Position numbers and translations under genes: made by a program. Of a stretch of 64,000 bases of DNA, positions 15,562 to 27,062 are shown in pieces. How positions within the stretch are numbered: position 1 is the stretch's first letter; each line of letters begins with the position of its first letter. Under the pieces are notes generated by a model, which searched no databases, had not been told where the DNA came from, and saw nothing but the letters and a program-made list of their open reading frames with translations. Source of the stretch: Weissella koreensis KCTC 3621 (lineage in GTDB: Bacteria; Bacillota; Bacilli; Lactobacillales; Lactobacillaceae); the NCBI RefSeq assembly GCF_000277645.1, contig NZ_AKGG01000005.1:62001-126000 (forward strand), written 5' to 3'.

Positions 15562-16725
15562 ATGAAAAAAACAATTGTTGAGTTACCGGATGAATTTGTC
15601 CAGAAGCTTCAACTTGATAATGAACAATTAGTTGAGATGCAAATTATTGATGATCAAATTATTATTGATAAAAATATTGAAAATATTCGTCAAGATAATA
15701 AAGTTGCCTTTCGATGGGTTATGGCCACTGGGGTTATTAGTGCATTGATTGCTGTGATTAATTTTATTATGCAACAAACTACTACAGTTGGTATGACAGG
15801 TGCTAATTCATTGACTCAAATTACTATTTATTTAGGTGGTGGATTTGGGACGTTTAGTTTTCTTATTATGGCCATTAAAACGCGAAATCGAGAAGGCCAT
15901 TTAATTCGTTGGTATAATATTTTAATGATTACTTTAGCGTATGGCATTATAGGGGTTGTCGCATTGGCTTTGGTAATGTGGGTTATTTCATCGGCCTTTG
16001 CGGGTGCACGGCTAGATATTTATACAATGAGTTTAATTATCTGTGCCCTAGTGGGAACTATGAATTATATCATGGTTATTACGGCACAAGGTTTACGTTT
16101 CCAGCAAGCTGTCTCAGTTTTGATTGCAACTTTATTTGGCGGAATTATTATGTCGATGGCGACCAATGGTTCTGTAGGATGGTGGCAATATAATTTTAGT
16201 TACTTAGGAACGAACAGGGTTGGAAATGGCTGGATCTTTAATTTTACTTTGATCTTCTCATCGTTAATTTTATTAACCATTGTTGATTATTTGTTTAGTT
16301 CATTGGGAGCAACATTTCGTCAAAATCGTCGATTATTTATTCTGCGTTTGCTCTTTTCGATTACGGCGATTGCGGTAGGTTTAATTGGGGTTTTCCCGAA
16401 TAATCCGGGATGGATGCATCACGTACATGATGGAATTGCACAATGGTTAGTGATGATGGTTTTGGTTATGATTATTGCCATTCGTTGGTTAATTCCGAAT
16501 CCAAGTTGGGAATTTTTGGTGATTTCATATGTTATGGCTGGGGGATTAGCCATTTCAGATATTGTATTTAAAAAATCTGGTTATTTATCCCTAACTGCTT
16601 TTGAAATGGTAGCGTTTGGTTTTGCATTTGCATGGTTAATTTTACTTTTGCAAAATTTGCGTAATTTGAGCTATGACGATAATCCCAAGTATGTTGTGAA
16701 ATTAGAAATTGCTGATTTAAAATAA
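15562..16725 (+). CDS. Polytopic membrane protein (DUF998-like)
   Basis: 387 residues. Residues 1-45 are soluble, ELPDEFVQKLQLDNEQLVEM, resembling an AbrB-like N-terminal strand pair. About ten hydrophobic helices follow from residue 50 on. The second half, with VGLIGVFPNN, HHVHDGIAQW and repeated helices, resembles the DUF998 group of uncharacterised membrane proteins. ATG at 15562 with AGGAGA 5-6 nt before it is preferred to ATG at 15544. Monocistronic, between two terminators. Function unknown. Confidence 0.7.
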   Translation: MKKTIVELPDEFVQKLQLDNEQLVEMQIIDDQIIIDKNIENIRQDNKVAFRWVMATGVISALIAVINFIMQQTTTVGMTGANSLTQITIYLGGGFGTFSFLIMAIKTRNREGHLIRWYNILMITLAYGIIGVVALALVMWVISSAFAGARLDIYTMSLIICALVGTMNYIMVITAQGLRFQQAVSVLIATLFGGIIMSMATNGSVGWWQYNFSYLGTNRVGNGWIFNFTLIFSSLILLTIVDYLFSSLGATFRQNRRLFILRLLFSITAIAVGLIGVFPNNPGWMHHVHDGIAQWLVMMVLVMIIAIRWLIPNPSWEFLVISYVMAGGLAISDIVFKKSGYLSLTAFEMVAFGFAFAWLILLLQNLRNLSYDDNPKYVVKLEIADLK

Positions 16726-16750
16726 AAATATTAAGTTGATATATAAATAA

Positions 16751-16789
16751 AAAAGAGCTCTAAACGTTGTATGTTTAGAGTTCTTTTTT
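16751..16789. terminator. Bidirectional terminator
   Basis: AAAAGAGCTCTAAAC pairs with GTTTAGAGTTCTTTT (one G-T), loop of 7; flanked by A-run and T-run, serving both convergent genes. Confidence 0.9.
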
Positions 16790-16803
16790 ATTTAATATTA
16801 AAT

Positions 16804-18111
16804 TTAACGAGCAATGATGAATAGGAAGATTAAGAAAACTACGCCTAAGCCATACATAATTGCTGGAACTTGCTTACCACGGTGAGTTGCCCACATTGTA
16901 ATAGGGTAAAGAATAAATCCAAGGGCAATTCCATCAGCGATTGAATATGTCAGGGGCATTCCAATCACGATTAGGAATGCAGGTGCCGCAATTGCAAAAT
17001 CATCCCAATTAACGTCTTTAAGATTCTTAGCCATTAAGACTCCAACAACCACCAAAGCGGCTGAAGTAACTTGAGGTGTTACCACTGCCAAAAGAGGAGA
17101 GAATAACAAAGCGACAAAGAAAAGCAATCCAGTATAAACTGAAGTTAGACCAGAACGACCTCCAATAGCGATTCCGGCAGACGATTCAACGAAAGCTGAA
17201 GCTGGAGAAGTACCAGTAATGGCACCTAAAGTCATTCCTAAGGCGTCAGCACCTAAAGCTTTTCCGATCCGAGGCATCTTACCGTCTTTCATGAAGCCAG
17301 CTTGAGTTGCTAGACCGATCATTGTTCCTGCAGTATCAAAGAAAGTAACTAATAAGAATGTTAAGACTACGATTCCTAATTGAACAGTATTAATATCGCC
17401 TAAATGTTGAATTGATACACCAAGGGTTGGTGCTAATGATGGGGCAGGTGAGATTAAATGCGTTGGTAATTCAATTAATCCAAAGATCATTCCAACAATT
17501 GAAGTTAAAATCATTCCGATGAAAATTGCAGCTGAAACATTTTTAGCCATCAAAACGAAAGTTACGATAATTCCAAAAATTGCGAGTAAAGAAGTACCAG
17601 AAGTTAGATGACCTAGCGAAACCATGGTATCAGGATCAGCAACAATTAATCCAGCTTCATTCAAACCAATGAAAGCAATGAATAATCCAATTCCTGCCGC
17701 AATTGCGACTTTTAGATCTTGCGGGATTGAGTTGATGATTTTTTCTCGTACTTTAAAGAAAGTTAGTAGTAAGAAAATCAAGGCCGCTACTAAGACCCCA
17801 GCGAGGGCTGTTTCCCAAGGAATTCCCATCCCAACTACGACTGAGTATGAGAAGAAAGCATTAATTCCTAATTCAGGAGCAATCGCAATAGGGTAGTTAG
17901 CGAAAATGCCCATAAAGATAGTTGAAATTGCAGCAGTGATTCCTGTGGCAGTGAAGACAGCTCCTTTGTCCATTCCCGAAGCACTGAGCACTGTCGGATT
18001 AACAAACAAGATATATGCCATCGCCATAAATGTAGTTAGGCCGGCTATGAATTCGCGCCGATGAGTTGTTTTTAGTTCAGATAAGTGAAAATAACGCGCA
18101 ATGAAGTTCAT
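16804..18111 (-). CDS. AzgA-family purine (hypoxanthine/guanine) permease
   Basis: 435 residues, 12 or so membrane segments, NCS2/AzgA family. Seen: NPTVLSASGMDKGAVF near residue 40, YPIAIAPELGINAFF, FFDTAGTMIGLATQAGF, and TSPASAFVESSAGIA. Imports purine bases with protons for salvage. The ATG at 18111 (TAGGAGAG 6-7 nt upstream) is chosen over an in-frame start 15 codons earlier, which adds only hydrophobic residues over the ribosome site. Divergent from purA, sharing a PurR box. PbuG/PbuO-like; exact base unknown. Confidence 0.92.
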   Translation of the reverse strand: MNFIARYFHLSELKTTHRREFIAGLTTFMAMAYILFVNPTVLSASGMDKGAVFTATGITAAISTIFMGIFANYPIAIAPELGINAFFSYSVVVGMGIPWETALAGVLVAALIFLLLTFFKVREKIINSIPQDLKVAIAAGIGLFIAFIGLNEAGLIVADPDTMVSLGHLTSGTSLLAIFGIIVTFVLMAKNVSAAIFIGMILTSIVGMIFGLIELPTHLISPAPSLAPTLGVSIQHLGDINTVQLGIVVLTFLLVTFFDTAGTMIGLATQAGFMKDGKMPRIGKALGADALGMTLGAITGTSPASAFVESSAGIAIGGRSGLTSVYTGLLFFVALLFSPLLAVVTPQVTSAALVVVGVLMAKNLKDVNWDDFAIAAPAFLIVIGMPLTYSIADGIALGFILYPITMWATHRGKQVPAIMYGLGVVFLIFLFIIAR

Positions 18112-18162
18112 GAATGACTCTCCTAAAAATATAATAAATAAAATAAATAACAACAAAGATAT

Positions 18163-18191
18163 ATTATGCAGTTAATGTAAATAATAGTCAA
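18163..18191 (-). promoter_or_regulatory. Promoter of the purine permease
   Basis: On the minus strand: TTGACT (18191-18186), 17-nt spacer, CATAAT (18168-18163). Confidence 0.7.
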
Positions 18192-18196
18192 TAGCA

Positions 18197-18209
18197 AAAT
18201 CCGAACTAT
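18197..18209. promoter_or_regulatory. PurR box (full consensus match)
   Basis: AAATCCGAACTAT fits AWWWCCGAACWWT at every position. It lies 5 nt beyond the -35 of the permease and about 63 nt upstream of the purA -35, so one PurR site could serve both divergent units. Confidence 0.75.
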
Positions 18210-18271
18210 TTAATTTTTATTTATAAAAAACAAGTCATTTTATTATTTATATTTAAAAATAAAGGAAAAAA

Positions 18272-18300
18272 TTGCTGAAATTAGAAACATCTGCTATTAT
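18272..18300 (+). promoter_or_regulatory. purA promoter
   Basis: TTGCTG, 17-nt spacer, TATTAT with TGC extension (TGCTATTAT). RNA start near 18307. Confidence 0.7.
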
Positions 18301-18309
18301 TAATCTGTA

Positions 18310-18330
18310 AAAGCCGAACAAAAACCGAAA
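18310..18330. promoter_or_regulatory. Degenerate PurR box pair near purA start
   Basis: AAAGCCGAACAAA (18310-18322) is followed directly by AACCGAAAAT. Both share the CCGAA core but depart from consensus by about two positions; they fall at the predicted RNA start of purA. Confidence 0.4.
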
Positions 18331-18361
18331 ATGCGACGTAGATGTATTTTCTTATTAATAG

Positions 18362-19677
<1,316 letters not shown>

Positions 19678-19678
<1 letters not shown>

Positions 19679-20220
19679 TGGGTAAAATTGGAAGAACAAT
19701 TGTAACAACGCAAGAAATTAAACGAATGGTTCAAAAGGTGGCGGACGAAATTAATCAAGCTTATGGGACCGAATATGACCAAGTACTCTTTGTAGGTGTG
19801 ATGAAAGGCGCCTATTTGTGGATGGCAGATTTGCTGCGGGCCTTGAATGCCGATGTCCAAATGGATTATGTGCGGGTGGCTAGTTATGAGGACGATCATT
19901 CAACTGGTGAAGTCCAAATTATTCATGATCTAAAGACCAACGTCTTAGGCAAAAAAATCATTTTACTGGATGAAGTTATTGATAGTGGGCTCACACTTCA
20001 ATATTTGCAAAATGTCTTTTTGCAACGTGGAGCAAGTGAAGTTACGCGGGCAATTGCCGTGGATAAGCGTCCCAAGGCAATTCAAGAGGCTGATCCGGTA
20101 GAGTTCGTGGGTACCGTGGCTCCTGATGAATTCTTGATTGGATATGGAATGGATTATAATAATCATTATCGAAATTTACCATATATTGCAGTTTTAGAGC
20201 TAACAACTCAGACGGTATAA
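19678..20220 (+). CDS. hpt: Hypoxanthine phosphoribosyltransferase
   Basis: 180 residues, type I PRTase. PRPP-binding motif LLDEVIDSGLTL (usual form EDIIDTGLTL, with Glu-Asp here as Asp-Glu-Val), flexible-loop region YVRVASY, and the C-terminal VAPDEFLIGYGMDYNNHYRNLP that caps the purine. Salvages hypoxanthine and guanine with PRPP. The ATG at 19678 overlaps the purA stop (TAATG) with GAGGGA about 10 nt upstream. Together with the neighbouring permease this is a purine salvage locus. Confidence 0.93.
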
Positions 20221-20328
20221 AATATAATTAAGTGAATGCGTCAATTGGTTTAATTGAATAGATAAAAAAAGCGGCTAAGACTTTGTTTAAGCTGTTTTTA
20301 TTTTGAATAATTTAAGTTGATAAACAAT

Positions 20329-20358
20329 AAAAAAGAGACCATGTCTGGCCTCTTTTTT
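20329..20358. terminator. Bidirectional terminator
   Basis: AAAAAAGAG-A-CC pairs with GG-C-CTCTTTTTT with one internal A-C mismatch; serves hpt and the convergent membrane-protein gene. Confidence 0.8.
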
Positions 20359-20377
20359 ATTAATAACGATATTTTGT

Positions 20378-21163
20378 TTAATGTGATTGTTGGAGGAAAA
20401 TTAATAGGACGGTTATTGCTTGTAAAATGGTGAAAAACGGCATACGATACTGCTGCTTTAAGTCTAAATTAATAAGGACGGTCCAAGTGAAAATCAAGAT
20501 AACGATCGCTAGGAAGGTCCATACGTTCCATGATAAGGAAAGAATATTTAATAATAATATGGTTCCAAAGACCAGAGAGGTAATTCTTTTTTGCTGACCG
20601 TCGGGGATGAAGATGATACACATATAGAAGAGATAACACAAGAAGAGGGGGAAAAGACTAAACAAGAATGGTTTGGTTAAAAATGTATTTTGCTGGTAGA
20701 AAATAACTACTGGAAGAGATAGGGTAGATAGTCCAGAAAAAAGGATTAAGCCAAAAATATTTTGTAGATTAAGCCATTTGACATGAATTAAGACTAAAGC
20801 AATTGGCATTAATATTAATATAATGACTTGTTGGATGGTCATTTCACGGTATAAAAAGAATAATAAAATAAATGGGACAATTAAGAGTAAATAATTTAGA
20901 ACACTTTTAAACTGACGATTAAAGGTAATGTAGATGGTTAAAGCTAAAAAAACAGAATAAGTCATTAAAAGGGGGTTGTTTTGCCATTGACCAGCAGTAA
21001 GTTGTTTAGAATAAATGAGGGGGTAGGTCCACCACATTAAAAGCTGGGCAATTGAACCGAGAGTAGGCATAATCCAGAATGTTTTGTAATTTATTCGTTG
21101 CTTTATTTTTTGAGCACGTGGTTGTTGAATGTTTTCTTGTTGGTAATCTGATGCAGGTGGCAT
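20378..21163 (-). CDS. Polytopic membrane protein of unknown function
   Basis: 261 residues. A polar N-terminus of about 28 residues (rich in Gln and Lys) is followed by about eight hydrophobic helices to the end. No motif of a known transporter family is recognised; TFWIMPTLGSIAQLLMWW and VVIFYQQNTF are the most distinctive stretches. Very AT-rich. Monocistronic on the minus strand, with its promoter side facing gtrA. Confidence 0.65.
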   Translation of the reverse strand: MPPASDYQQENIQQPRAQKIKQRINYKTFWIMPTLGSIAQLLMWWTYPLIYSKQLTAGQWQNNPLLMTYSVFLALTIYITFNRQFKSVLNYLLLIVPFILLFFLYREMTIQQVIILILMPIALVLIHVKWLNLQNIFGLILFSGLSTLSLPVVIFYQQNTFLTKPFLFSLFPLFLCYLFYMCIIFIPDGQQKRITSLVFGTILLLNILSLSWNVWTFLAIVILIFTWTVLINLDLKQQYRMPFFTILQAITVLLIFLQQSH

Positions 21164-21353
21164 AGCTTAATAATCCTTTTTAATAGTTTAATATAAGAAA
21201 ATAGTAGGTATGAAAAATGATAATTAGTTTTTCATACTTCTTATTATAACGTTAATGCATTTGGCTTGAAGTCATTTTTTCGTTAAATATGGGTTAACTT
21301 TAAAAAAATCTTATAATCAATAAGGTTTATTTCGCAGATAATTAATTCAATGT

Positions 21354-21381
21354 TACAATTAAAAAATGTTTAAAACATTTA
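21354..21381. promoter_or_regulatory. Promoter element and palindrome before gtrA
   Basis: A TACAAT -10 (21354-21359, with TG extension nearby) is followed by AAATGTTT-A-AAACATTT (21365-21381), a 17-bp palindrome placed at the expected RNA start. Possible operator or small hairpin. Confidence 0.35.
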
Positions 21382-21462
21382 ATGGACGCCATTTAGTACG
21401 AGAAGTACTGATAAATAAAGATTTAACAAATTTTATTGGGTCTGAGGATTGAGGATAAATTG

Positions 21463-21894
21463 ATGAAATTAATTTGGAAGATATTTAATAAGTATCAAAC
21501 GCAAATTTTATACTTATTTTTTGGTGTATTAACTACTATTATTAATATTTTGATATATGGGGGATTACATCTTATACATACTCCTTATCAAATTGCATAC
21601 TGGACTGCTTGGTTTGTAACGGTTCTTTTTGCATATTTAACCAATCGACGTTGGGTTTTTAGTTCCCAAGCACATGGATTTAAACAACTTAGTGTTGAAG
21701 TGTTTAATTTTTATTTAGCCCGTTTTATAACTGGGATTTTAGGATCAGGAATTATGTTTATTGGTGTGAGCTGGTTACAACAAAATGATTTTGTTTGGAA
21801 TATTATTCAAAATATTTTTGTAATTATTTCTAATTATATTTTAAGTAAGTGGTTTATCTTCAAGCATAAGGAGGAAATGGAATATGACGATTAA
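21463..21894 (+). CDS. GtrA-family membrane protein
   Basis: 143 residues with four membrane helices. YLFFGVLTTIINILIYGGL, then WFVTVLFAYLTNRRWVF (the conserved ANRxxVF motif of GtrA), and a last helix ending NYILSKWFIFK. GtrA proteins are thought to help move lipid-linked sugars across the membrane for wall or teichoic-acid glycosylation. ATG at 21463 has GAGGA 7 nt before it; the TTG at 21436 is rejected. Overlaps the next gene by 11 nt. Confidence 0.88.
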   Translation: MKLIWKIFNKYQTQILYLFFGVLTTIINILIYGGLHLIHTPYQIAYWTAWFVTVLFAYLTNRRWVFSSQAHGFKQLSVEVFNFYLARFITGILGSGIMFIGVSWLQQNDFVWNIIQNIFVIISNYILSKWFIFKHKEEMEYDD

Positions 21895-22711
21895 ATTAAT
21901 AGCAACTGATTTAGATGGTACTTTTTTAAGGAATGATCGTACTTTTGATGTGGCACGGTTCAACCGGCTCTTGGATCAAATGGAAGACCAAGATGTAAAA
22001 ATGGTTGTAGCTACTGGAAATAAAGTTGAACAGACTTTGCATTACTTTAAAGAGACTCCAACGAATCGTTTAACTTACATTTCAAGTAATGGAGCAATGG
22101 TCTCAGATACCACAGGAATTTTGTATAAGCGACCAGTTTCTAAAGAACAAATTAAGAAAGTCTTGGACTGGAATACGCAGACGCGGGCTAAAATGGAAAA
22201 TTTAATTGTTTTGTCTGGAATTAAAGCTGCTTATGTTTCTAATCATGCTACACCTGAGATGATTCAAGCAGTGGAACAATTCTATCCTAAGGTGATACAA
22301 GTTGAAAAATTTCTTGAAATCGAAGATGATATTTTAGTAATGGAACTTCTTTGGCCAGAAAATGCGGATATTAAATATTTTGTACAAGTGTTGCGTAAAA
22401 AGTTTGGTGAAGAACTTCATACCACTGGATCTGGGTTTGGTTCAGTTTCCATTTTAGCAGCTAACACCAATAAAGAAACGGGCCTAGAAGCATTGAGTCG
22501 AATTTGGGGAATTAAGCCAGAAGAGATGGTAGCGTTTGGAGATAATAGTAATGATCTTGAAATGCTACGTTATGTGGGCCATCCATTCGTGATGCCAAAT
22601 GCTGCTGAATTTATGAAAGAGCGAATTTCACAGCAAGCTAAGGCAGATAATGAAAATGATGGGGTCTTAGAAACGATTGAAATGCTATTAGCTGATCAAT
22701 CTCAAGACTAG
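21884..22711 (+). CDS. HAD hydrolase, Cof family (IIB)
   Basis: 275 residues. Motif I DLDGTFLR at residues 9-16, motif II region TGNK (Thr in VVATGNK), motif III Lys and motif IV GDNSNDLEML near residue 220. The cap between is the alpha/beta type IIB cap. Sugar- or nucleotide-phosphate phosphatase of unknown substrate. AGGAGG lies about 10 nt before the ATG, inside gtrA. Co-transcribed with gtrA and followed 21 nt later by uppS. Confidence 0.9.
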   Translation: MTIKLIATDLDGTFLRNDRTFDVARFNRLLDQMEDQDVKMVVATGNKVEQTLHYFKETPTNRLTYISSNGAMVSDTTGILYKRPVSKEQIKKVLDWNTQTRAKMENLIVLSGIKAAYVSNHATPEMIQAVEQFYPKVIQVEKFLEIEDDILVMELLWPENADIKYFVQVLRKKFGEELHTTGSGFGSVSILAANTNKETGLEALSRIWGIKPEEMVAFGDNSNDLEMLRYVGHPFVMPNAAEFMKERISQQAKADNENDGVLETIEMLLADQSQD

Positions 22712-22732
22712 GATGATAAGGAGATAATCAGG

Positions 22733-23503
22733 ATGTTTTTTAATAAAAAATCACCGGTTGTATCAACGGAACTTGATTTAGAACGGATTCCAAAGCACGT
22801 CGCAATTATTATGGATGGAAATGGTCGTTGGGCAAAAGCTAAGGGCTTACCACGGGTAGCTGGACATCAACAAGGCATGGAAGTGGTTAAAAAAATTACA
22901 GTTGCTGCTAGTGATCTGGGAGTTAAAGTTTTAACTTTATACGCTTTTTCTACAGAAAATTGGAAGCGCCCTGCTAGTGAGGTTGGTTTTCTGATGAAAC
23001 TACCAACTCGTTTTTTTGATACTTTTGTCCCCGAATTGATACAAAACAATGTTAAAGTGCAAGTAATGGGATATATAGATCAATTACCCACAGAAACACA
23101 AAAGGCAGTCCAACAAGCCATTGATCAAACTAAAAATAATACGGGAATGGTATTAAATTTTGCACTTAATTATGGTGGTCGTGCAGAGATTATTACTGGA
23201 GTTCAGAATCTGGCTCGAAAAGTTCAAACGGGGAGCCTGTCACCAGATCAAATCGATGAAGAACAAATTTCGAATGCTTTGATGACGGCTCCCTTAGCTC
23301 CTTATCAAGATCCGGAGTTATTAATTCGTACAAGTGGTGAAAACCGGATTTCAAATTTCTTATTGTGGCAATTAGCGTATAGTGAAATGGTGTTTTTGGA
23401 TCAACATTGGCCAGATTTAGACGCAGATGGATTTAAACAGGCAATTTCAATTTATCAAGGCCGTGATCGTCGTTTTGGTGGAATTAAAGAAGATAAAAAG
23501 TAG
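22733..23503 (+). CDS. uppS: Undecaprenyl diphosphate synthase
   Basis: Makes the C55 lipid carrier for peptidoglycan and teichoic acids from FPP and IPP. 256 residues. Seen: IIMDGNGRWA with catalytic Asp28, GHQQGM, LYAFSTENWKRP, RTSGENRISNFLLWQLAYSE. It has a short N-terminal extension of about 20 residues. Next to cdsA, 16 nt apart, as in most Bacillota; the usual upstream partners pyrH-frr are not here, gtrA and a HAD gene take that place. Confidence 0.96.
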   Translation: MFFNKKSPVVSTELDLERIPKHVAIIMDGNGRWAKAKGLPRVAGHQQGMEVVKKITVAASDLGVKVLTLYAFSTENWKRPASEVGFLMKLPTRFFDTFVPELIQNNVKVQVMGYIDQLPTETQKAVQQAIDQTKNNTGMVLNFALNYGGRAEIITGVQNLARKVQTGSLSPDQIDEEQISNALMTAPLAPYQDPELLIRTSGENRISNFLLWQLAYSEMVFLDQHWPDLDADGFKQAISIYQGRDRRFGGIKEDKK

Positions 23504-23519
23504 AGAAGGAAAATAAAAC

Positions 23520-24320
23520 ATGAAAACTCGAGTTATTACTGCGGTAATTGCATTAATAGTTTTTATTCCAACGATTTTGTTGGGAGGAACACTTTTAGAA
23601 TTAGTCGCAGCTGTATTAGCAGTGATCGCCATGAGCGAAGTTGTCTTAATGCGTAAAAAATTATTTGTTTCATTTGAAGCAATTGTTTCAATGATAGGGG
23701 TTTTCTTAATGACCCTTCCATCTGGAATTTGGAAACAATGGAATGCATGGTTACCAGTTGGACTACAATTTTCTTCACTATTATATATTTTCGTCTTATT
23801 GATGCTTTTCCATACCGTGGTGAGTCGCAATCATTTTAGTTTTGAAGATGCAGGGGTTTTCACCCTGGCAATGATGTATATTGGAATGGGCTTCCATTTC
23901 TTGGTACAAGCCCGGGAAGCCGGAATTAGTGTTATTTTCTTTGGAATGTTAATCGTTTGGATTACTGATTCAGGGGCCTATATGATTGGCCGAAAGATTG
24001 GAAAGACACCTTTAGCACCTCGGTTGAGTCCTAATAAAACTTGGGAGGGTTCAATTGGCGGAACTGTAGTAGCCGTAGTTGTTATGACTATTTATGCTTA
24101 CTTTTTCCCACAGGTTTATAGTTTGCCAGTTATGATCTTGATCATATTGATCTTATCTATTGCAGGACAATTTGGTGATTTAATTGAATCAGGATTGAAA
24201 CGTTACTACAAAGTGAAAGATTCAGGTAATATTTTACCAGGACACGGTGGAATTTTGGACCGTTTTGATTCAATGATTATTGTTATGCCAATTCTATATC
24301 TCTTAGGTGGGATGTTATAA
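23520..24320 (+). CDS. cdsA: Phosphatidate cytidylyltransferase
   Basis: Makes CDP-diacylglycerol from phosphatidic acid and CTP for phospholipids. 266 residues, about eight membrane helices. C-terminal signature region: SPNKTWEGSIGG, then GDLIESGLKRYYKVKDSG and LPGHGGILDRFDS, all typical. Downstream, the site-2 protease gene rseP that normally follows is missing; a long terminator hairpin is found instead. Confidence 0.95.
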   Translation: MKTRVITAVIALIVFIPTILLGGTLLELVAAVLAVIAMSEVVLMRKKLFVSFEAIVSMIGVFLMTLPSGIWKQWNAWLPVGLQFSSLLYIFVLLMLFHTVVSRNHFSFEDAGVFTLAMMYIGMGFHFLVQAREAGISVIFFGMLIVWITDSGAYMIGRKIGKTPLAPRLSPNKTWEGSIGGTVVAVVVMTIYAYFFPQVYSLPVMILIILILSIAGQFGDLIESGLKRYYKVKDSGNILPGHGGILDRFDSMIIVMPILYLLGGML

Positions 24321-24332
24321 TGGTTTAATGAT

Positions 24333-24459
24333 AAAAGAGAGTGAGAAAGAACTCATTAAAGATTACTACATTTAATATATTTTTAGGATTACCCTGCAAG
24401 GGTACAGAATAAAATGGGATTAAATAAGGAATCTTTAGTTTTATCTCATCCTCTTTTTT
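24333..24459 (+). terminator. Long branched terminator between cdsA and proS
   Basis: Nested complements: AAAAGAG with CTCTTTT (outer), GTGAGA with TCTCAT, AAAGATT (24358) with AATCTTT (24430), and a central TACCCT/AGGGTA hairpin (24390-24404), ending in TTTTTT. It spans about 125 nt, unusually long. It looks like a terminator, but a proS leader cannot be excluded; T-box hallmarks are absent. Confidence 0.6.
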
Positions 24460-24530
24460 ATTTGGTTTAATTGATTTTATCCGTTAACCTAGCGGATTAT
24501 GGTAAAATAAGGAACAATCTTATTATTTAA

Positions 24531-26267
<1,737 letters not shown>

Positions 26268-26282
26268 TTAAAATGTTGAAAT

Positions 26283-26330
26283 TAAGAGGCGTTACTAGTG
26301 GATTTAGTTGTCCGGTAGTATGCCTCTTTC
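26283..26330 (+). terminator. proS terminator
   Basis: AAGAGGC...GCCTCTT with inner TACTA/TAGTA and GGA/TCC pairs; a short T-run follows. Confidence 0.78.
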
Positions 26331-26424
26331 ATTAGATATAGAATAAATTAAGTTTCAATCTATATGATATAAATAGGTTCATTATATTAAATGTAAGTAA
26401 AAAGTAATTGGTTGGGAGATCTAA

Positions 26425-27048
26425 ATGAAAAAAAGCGAAATTAAAATATTTATCTTAATCCACCTGATTGTTTTAGGATTTTATGTCATGGTTTATGCAA
26501 TTCCATCTCGATTTGGATTTTTAATTTGGAATGTCTTTTTAGCGCTGGTACCTTTGGATGTTGCGCTGATTCATAAAACCCTACAAATTAAAAAACAATG
26601 GCCCCTTCGAATAATAGCTCTTATTGTTTGGTTGGCCTTTTTCCCGAATGCAATGTATTTGATGACCGACTTTAGTCATTTATCGGCCATTGGAACAGGC
26701 TTAGCTAATCCGGCCCAATATTTAAATTATGGAGTACTTTTCACCGGTGTTTTCATTGGAATGCTAATTGGATTATCTAGTTTAGAGATAATTGTGGAAA
26801 CTTTACCATTTCAAAAGTGGTATTTTAAAACTCCTTTTTATATTTTCATTGCGATTGTATCAAGCTCGGCAATTTATCTAGGCCGTTTTCAACGAGCTAA
26901 TTCTTGGGATTTGGTAACAAATTTCAAGACATTGATTGACCAGGTTTCTTTTGTGATGAATCCTGATTTGTATTATTTTGTGATTGTGTTTGGTTTAGTA
27001 CAGTTATTTATTTTTAGTGTTTACCATTTAATTTGGGTAAGGCGTTAA
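26425..27048 (+). CDS. DUF1361 membrane protein
   Basis: 207 residues, about six membrane helices. WNVFLALVPLDVALI, WLAFFPNAMYLMTDFSHL and the GRFQRANSWD region match the DUF1361 family (predicted integral membrane protein), of unknown function. It lies between proS and polC, genes that are usually adjacent. Its stop lies 14 nt before the polC start, so it is likely translated from the polC mRNA or drives it. GGGAG precedes the ATG at 7-8 nt. Confidence 0.82.
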   Translation: MKKSEIKIFILIHLIVLGFYVMVYAIPSRFGFLIWNVFLALVPLDVALIHKTLQIKKQWPLRIIALIVWLAFFPNAMYLMTDFSHLSAIGTGLANPAQYLNYGVLFTGVFIGMLIGLSSLEIIVETLPFQKWYFKTPFYIFIAIVSSSAIYLGRFQRANSWDLVTNFKTLIDQVSFVMNPDLYYFVIVFGLVQLFIFSVYHLIWVRR

Positions 27049-27062
27049 GGATGGGGGAAAAG

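Noticed and set aside
23447..23830. 127-codon minus-strand frame inside uppS/cdsA
   Set aside because: Antisense shadow of cdsA.
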